NCBI GenBank assembly: GCA_003353825.1 | Contig: PIVW01000276.1 | Location: 1-7,961, forward strand | Source of the DNA: Chloroflexota bacterium | GTDB lineage: Bacteria > Chloroflexota > Anaerolineae > J102 | DNA length: 7,961 bases | Reading direction: 5' to 3' | Part shown: one piece after another, positions 5,501-7,961 of the stretch | Numbering within the stretch: position 1 is the stretch's first letter | Layout: each line of letters begins with the position of its first letter | Notes under the pieces: generated by a model | What the model was told of the DNA's origin: nothing | Seen by the model: the letters and a program-made list of their open reading frames with translations, nothing else | The model's database searches: none | Translations under genes and position numbers: made by a program

Positions 5501-7961
5501 ATACGTCACTGATATTAAGAAGTGTTACCAAGTCTATGTTACAGCGTTCGGTACAAGACACGGCCGTCCACCAAGAAATAGCTAGAATAGCTAAGCAAAG
5601 TGTCAACAATGTAGGTGCTGTTGTAATTTCCGATGGAAAGGCTAAAGTATTGGTCTACTATCAACAGGAGTATCGGGTCGTTGACCAATGGAAGTATGTT
5701 GACTTCCCAGACGAGGAGGTCACTAGTATCACTACGCGGGCAGATCTGACAGCCAGAATCACATCTGGCATTTACGCGGGCGCCGTCGCCACGATTATCA
5801 CTGGTATTCTCATTGCCACAACCTGGCTGGGATACAACGGATCGACCAAAGATCTAAATAACGTTCAAAAGGATATGGGTTATGTGCAAGCCTGGGTATC
5901 GACCTATCTCATAGTATTTCAACTCATATTGACACTGATATTGATCGTCATAGATTCATGGGTTGCCTGGTGGTCAAGCATTCTGGCCACAACCGGTATC
6001 GGCATCATCATCGAGGCAGTCGTCCTTATCATATTATACATCATTGTTGGCGCCTACAGTGACGACTGGAATCCCCTTAATACACAGTCTCATCTCGTAG
6101 AATGGTGGGCGGATGACATCGAAGACTTCAAAATGTATGTGTCGGTACCGCAGGGCGGTGTCAGTACGGGAGGGCTATCTCTCAACATCGATCCGACCTC
6201 GACTGTCACCAATGGCCCTCTTAACGGCGCCTGGTTCCAGATCAGCACTACCATTTCCACCACGGTAGCGATCATCCATTCAGGCAGCAGCAGCGACGTC
6301 GCCGATAGCTGGGCATTGACGCGCTGGCAGGCCTCGGATGAACAACCGTTCTACCTCGAATCCTACGATGTCAGTTCCAGCCCGGTCTATTCTTCGGCAC
6401 TGAGTACCAGTACTCGCACCGCCAATGCCGCCACCCATTGTGATACAACCGTGGGCGACGACGATGCAAAGGACTGTTATGCGGACTCACTCATTCAATT
6501 CAAATCGGCCAGCGCCGGGCGCAACGCCGCCATCCCCATCGTCAGCACTTTAGAGGCCTATCTCACTTATTACATCTGCAAACCCTTCCACGGCTGTGGC
6601 ACCAACATGAACTACAGCTACAGTGGAGACGATAGCGATTTACAGAACACAGTGGCAAGCAATTTCTATATCGATATCCTGCCCGAAACCTTAGATCTCT
6701 TGTTCAATTGGGATGCAAAAGATCCGGTCAGCAATACCGTTTACGCAGACTTCAATGTCGATAAAGATAGTGATGAGTTAAGCGATAAGGAGGAAACGAC
6801 CCTGGATACCGACGCTACCCTGTGGGATACCGACGGTGACGGGCTCAGCGATGGTTGGGAAAATGACAACAGTAGCGAGGGCGTTAGTGCCACCTCGAGC
6901 GACAGCGATGGCGACGGGCTGGATGACAGGACCGAGATCGTGCTGGGCACGGCGCCTGACGCCAGCGACACAGATGGCGATGGTCTGTCGGATGGCGAAG
7001 AGTATTGCCGCGTAAGCAGCGGCCAACTGATCGGTGGTTGGGCTGTAACCGATGCCGATGGCCACTGGGTCTGCTCCAGTCCCTTGCATGCCGATTACGA
7101 TGGAGATGGCTTGCTTGATTCGCAAGAGAAACAAGACCATCTCAGCCCTTACGCACCGAATACGGCGCCAGGTTTGCGTGTGTTACCCGATCCCTCAGTC
7201 AGACATAACAGTTCTGTGGTTACGGTATTACGAGCCGGTGACCCTCTAACACTCACCGTGCTTCTCAACAATACAACTTCCGAGCGGATTGACGAACCAT
7301 TCACCCTCACCTACGCTTCAACCATTCTTCCAAACATGACCGTGGTGACACAGACTGGCTCCACTGGCTACACGCCGCCCACGCCCGTCATAACGACGCA
7401 GGATGTTTCCTGGGACTTTTCTGCTAATCCCCTCTTCGCCGCAGAAAACATGACCTCTACCCTGCTGACAGGGGCAGATGCCGGTCTAACTGAATCTCAG
7501 GTGACGACATTGCTGGCCACCTTGATCTACACAGACGTCAATGCCAACGCTCAGAAATCACTGACTCAAACAGTTCAGGTGCTGGTCGACGAGGATGTCC
7601 CCAGTTCACTCGTGACCACACCAGGCGATGGCGATGCCATCAATGGTTCCTCATACGTCGCCGGTGGTACGGCTTCGGACCCAACTTCCTGGCCGGATAC
7701 CATCGAACTGCGTGTCACCGGCGACAACAACTATGACAGCGATTGGCAAACGGCGACCGACACAGCGCCCTGGGCCTGGACCTGGACGCCACTGCCTGCT
7801 GATGGCGTTTACACGATGCAGAGCAAAGCCACCGATTATGTCGGCAATATGGAATCGCCTGGGTCCGGCGTCTCGTTCATTGTCGACAACACCCCACCCG
7901 GCGCTTCCTTCAGTAATCTTACAGATGGGCAGGCCTTGACATTGATAAGTAATAACAGAGT
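2428..7961 (+). CDS. Giant membrane-anchored TSP3/Ig-like surface protein, 3' partial
   Basis: A single frame runs from ATG 2428 to the window edge without a stop, giving at least 1844 residues. A GAGGA site precedes the start. Order: signal peptide or anchor (1-27), LolA/LppX-like domain (about 32-245), membrane hairpin (309-350) with a KRRR turn, five TSP3 motifs (421-526), unrecognised mostly beta-rich region (about 530-1110), three or four hydrophobic helices (1114-1210), a further mixed region, five TSP3 motifs (1445-1567), DUF11/CARDB-like segment (about 1580-1719) and an Ig-like repeat (1720-1819), with the next one starting. The twelve cysteines all lie outside the N-terminal and membrane parts and fall in close pairs, as expected for an extracellular, disulfide-bonded protein. 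It has no lipobox cysteine and no visible enzyme motif. A role in adhesion or envelope architecture with calcium-stabilised stalks is inference. The 3' end, and perhaps a second LPL-type tail, lie beyond the window. Confidence 0.95.
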   Translation, partial: MLQSRRLILFTLSLLVTLAISGGLVLALNSTGEPTTEATIIAALERARALDSYHVVADSRQNLIPLPTAANIGQGDQTSSVRVLGDITQGEQIDGSADLRARLQVHADAAADPVEFVLADGSAYVGYQGRWQQIEEQPGSVAPGGDYLSYLDAIKNVVELEAANTAEGMYRRFAFELDGKRYAQFQLQQMEQNMAGRLPQGVQLKPSPALQNMVGQGELWLDESGLPRRQILDINMPAVSENFDARVDMVIDYSRFGKPIPGIEIPQPVGENGALVMPDSNTDPALTDNQSPSVMMTLTQSLKPVSSGLIPGLIALPLLVLALLLIKRRRALYMAVASTMVVLMVGQPLLQVGQFALFEQRSAEAAPVDEALQSMGLLPAARPAEDDNTSLHSESNRLAATTTLQDCRTLYVDAGSNPSGDDDGDGLTNEVEWCLGTDYNDVDTDGDFITDTVELQGFTLANESWRSDPMNSDSNDDGVDDGLEWEPILTSDTYTGTDTFTDYDNDGVPNLWDADNDDDGVPDDQDISPYEVTGYRPSFDLAVTSHATDTTVYVDIHVQPEITTHLRYGLTTLDWPSDDKGQIQDRNASSDDITLIPVLTIASTISPSLASEYAMVSSPVSSTDLSLGYDLWVPLQPVAAAGNIYAFSARLAFISSEADNGINLTGGKILWLAKAVLDSCAASDTDSCLSMTTEDSVVATYYDGLIRVSGLNVSGNKNAQIGLFGTSSPEVSTDPNVDDEDKVMFTLMAAGLGGSFLYYVNSDLDQIETNFSDETAESPFSNTWGIDPSIMYVDVNTYSHRDLALASTTQTNTVQFLDSNYVGCTINTTAQYTPTIASAYQETTGSMNSSDPRVTITNADPSETSSAPLQFSLPLGEASTYTWRLVQMTSYGCSAEGNGDATWATLTETEAIYELDRRYPDVADASWLGMVQRLFLVYYVGIGNKILVNGSVNYSADETAPEDAFSTFIDNSETSMPSYVRKVYDIDSLYLDVNTVGPGDALRDWAKDLSGNADWYIGGDIAGQYTSLILRSVTKSMLQRSVQDTAVHQEIARIAKQSVNNVGAVVISDGKAKVLVYYQQEYRVVDQWKYVDFPDEEVTSITTRADLTARITSGIYAGAVATIITGILIATTWLGYNGSTKDLNNVQKDMGYVQAWVSTYLIVFQLILTLILIVIDSWVAWWSSILATTGIGIIIEAVVLIILYIIVGAYSDDWNPLNTQSHLVEWWADDIEDFKMYVSVPQGGVSTGGLSLNIDPTSTVTNGPLNGAWFQISTTISTTVAIIHSGSSSDVADSWALTRWQASDEQPFYLESYDVSSSPVYSSALSTSTRTANAATHCDTTVGDDDAKDCYADSLIQFKSASAGRNAAIPIVSTLEAYLTYYICKPFHGCGTNMNYSYSGDDSDLQNTVASNFYIDILPETLDLLFNWDAKDPVSNTVYADFNVDKDSDELSDKEETTLDTDATLWDTDGDGLSDGWENDNSSEGVSATSSDSDGDGLDDRTEIVLGTAPDASDTDGDGLSDGEEYCRVSSGQLIGGWAVTDADGHWVCSSPLHADYDGDGLLDSQEKQDHLSPYAPNTAPGLRVLPDPSVRHNSSVVTVLRAGDPLTLTVLLNNTTSERIDEPFTLTYASTILPNMTVVTQTGSTGYTPPTPVITTQDVSWDFSANPLFAAENMTSTLLTGADAGLTESQVTTLLATLIYTDVNANAQKSLTQTVQVLVDEDVPSSLVTTPGDGDAINGSSYVAGGTASDPTSWPDTIELRVTGDNNYDSDWQTATDTAPWAWTWTPLPADGVYTMQSKATDYVGNMESPGSGVSFIVDNTPPGASFSNLTDGQALTLISNNR
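2521..3240 (+). other. LolA/LppX-like extracytoplasmic domain
   Basis: Residues about 32-271 start with a helix containing LERARALDSYHV, then alternating strands with paired charged positions. A later block reads 'Q-G-E-L-W-L-D-E-S-G-L-P-R-R-Q', followed by a strand ending in DMVIDYSRFGKP. Lipoprotein domains of the LolA/LppX/LprG fold share the opening 'A-L-x-x-L/M-x-S-Y-x-x' helix and a late 'W-x-D-x-x-G-L-P' strand. I infer a similar half-barrel that might bind a hydrophobic ligand. A structure prediction would decide. Confidence 0.4.
3352..3480 (+). other. Two-helix membrane hairpin with KRRR turn
   Basis: Residues 309-326 and 332-350 are hydrophobic helices with only the basic turn K327-R330 between them. 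By the positive-inside rule the turn is cytoplasmic, so the LolA-like domain before it and the TSP3 motifs after it both face outward. This would anchor the protein while leaving both sides exposed. Confidence 0.75.
3688..4005 (+). repeat. First TSP3-type calcium-binding motif cluster (five units)
   Basis: Acidic units of the 'D-x-D-x-D-G-x-x-D-x-x-E' type begin at residues 421, 443, 473, 502 and 515. Examples are DDDGDGLTNEVE, DTDGDFITDTVE and DSNDDGVDDGLE. The fifth overlaps the end of the fourth. Two are degenerate: the second has F-I in place of the usual G-L, and the fourth ends in D rather than E. Thrombospondin type 3 repeats bind calcium and stiffen stalks. Confidence 0.85.
4015..5757 (+). 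other. Unrecognised, mostly beta-rich region of the giant protein
   Basis: About 580 residues without a family I can name. It opens with strands around FDLAVTSHATDTTVYVDIHV, then LRYGLTTLDWPSDDKGQIQD, a block that looks conserved and turn-rich. Cysteine pairs 680/688 and 824/893 suggest disulfides. The last part, from about residue 1000, becomes mixed helix and strand and merges into the AT-richer segment before the membrane helices. No catalytic motif is visible. Confidence 0.6.
5761..6057 (+). other. Internal multi-helix membrane segment
   Basis: Residues 1112-1210 are almost wholly hydrophobic. Helix A is about 1114-1134, followed by a polar loop 1135-1151 (K1141, D1142, K1148, D1149). 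Helix B is about 1156-1175. After D1176 comes a long stretch 1177-1210 broken only by E1196, which could be one long or two short helices. An even number of crossings would return the C-terminal TSP3 motifs to the outside; three would place them inside. DNA here is AT-richer than its surroundings. Confidence 0.8.
6760..7128 (+). repeat. Second TSP3-type calcium-binding motif cluster (five units)
   Basis: Units begin at residues 1445, 1467, 1492, 1514 and 1556, for example DTDGDGLSDGWE, DSDGDGLDDRTE and DTDGDGLSDGEE. Four of the five carry the full D-G-D-G core, so this cluster is closer to consensus than the first. Between the fourth and fifth lies a 30-residue insert bounded by C1527 and C1549, likely a disulfide loop; a partial DADGHW core sits inside it. 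Confidence 0.9.
7165..7584 (+). other. DUF11/CARDB-like segment after the second TSP3 cluster
   Basis: Residues about 1580-1719 start with LRVLPDPSVRHN, continue with the phrase 'L-R-A-G-D-P-L-T-L-T-V-L-L-N-N', then a VSWDFSANPLFAAE strand and a closing SLTQTVQVLV strand. The pattern 'x-G-D-x-L-T-x-T-V-x-L-x-N' is seen in DUF11 and CARDB-type stalk domains. Naming is tentative. Confidence 0.45.
7585..7961 (+). other. Ig-like repeat and start of the next one
   Basis: The repeat spans residues 1720-1819, with the GTASDP turn and the closing 'K-A-T-D-Y-V-G-N-M' strand that match the repeats of the first protein. A second repeat opens with VDNTPPGASF at 1819 and is cut by the window edge after 26 residues. 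Confidence 0.7.

Noticed and set aside
5515..5760. Mobile-element insertion as cause of the AT-rich stretch
   Set aside because: The frame is kept throughout, and I see no terminal inverted repeats, target duplications or transposase motifs. A domain-level acquisition remains possible and is reported as a finding instead.
6760..7128. Repeated GATGGCGATGG-type DNA as a possible CRISPR or satellite
   Set aside because: The repeats are in frame, unevenly spaced and vary at synonymous positions. They encode TSP3 motifs and have no constant repeat-spacer structure.
6741..7140. Two minus-strand open frames opposite the second TSP3 cluster
   Set aside because: Ser/Leu/Pro-rich and Ala/Ile-rich products are the antisense of GAT-GGC-GAT repeats; no start context supports them.

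Overview
The window holds the 3' part of one very large surface-protein gene and the 5' part of a second, both on the + strand, with a 176-base gap between them. No housekeeping, RNA, mobile-element or CRISPR feature is visible. Both proteins look exported and mosaic, built from Ig-like, Fn3-like, thrombospondin type 3 (TSP3) and other beta-rich modules. The first ends in an ILLPLILQ tail. Together with the module mix and GC of about 60% in most of the coding sequence, this suggests a Chloroflexota bacterium (Anaerolineae or Caldilineae type). That assignment is inference from family knowledge, since no marker gene is present.

Layout. Bases 2-2251 encode the last 749 residues of a secreted modular protein: Fn3-like segment, DOMON/CBM9-like beta domain, DUF11-like segment, three Ig-like repeats and a hydrophobic tail. 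Bases 2252-2427 are non-coding and contain a TTATTA/TAATAA inverted repeat, a perfect 8-bp hairpin, a GC-rich stem with a T-rich tail (probable terminator) and a GAGGA ribosome-binding site. From ATG 2428 one frame stays open to the window edge (at least 1844 residues). I checked it codon by codon and found no stop. In order it encodes a signal peptide or anchor, a LolA/LppX-like domain, a two-helix membrane hairpin around a KRRR turn, five degenerate TSP3 calcium motifs, about 580 unrecognised mostly beta-rich residues, a strongly hydrophobic multi-helix segment in an AT-richer stretch, a second set of five TSP3 motifs, a DUF11/CARDB-like domain and the first of a new series of Ig-like repeats.

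How they may work together. The Ig repeats of the two proteins share the same boundary phrase (VDNTPPGA in one, IDNTGPGA in the other), so they are probably partial paralogues. A cell-envelope or adhesion role fits the modules, but no enzymatic active site or substrate can be named. The most unusual feature is the multi-helix membrane segment, in locally AT-rich DNA, in the middle of an otherwise extracellular calcium-binding protein.
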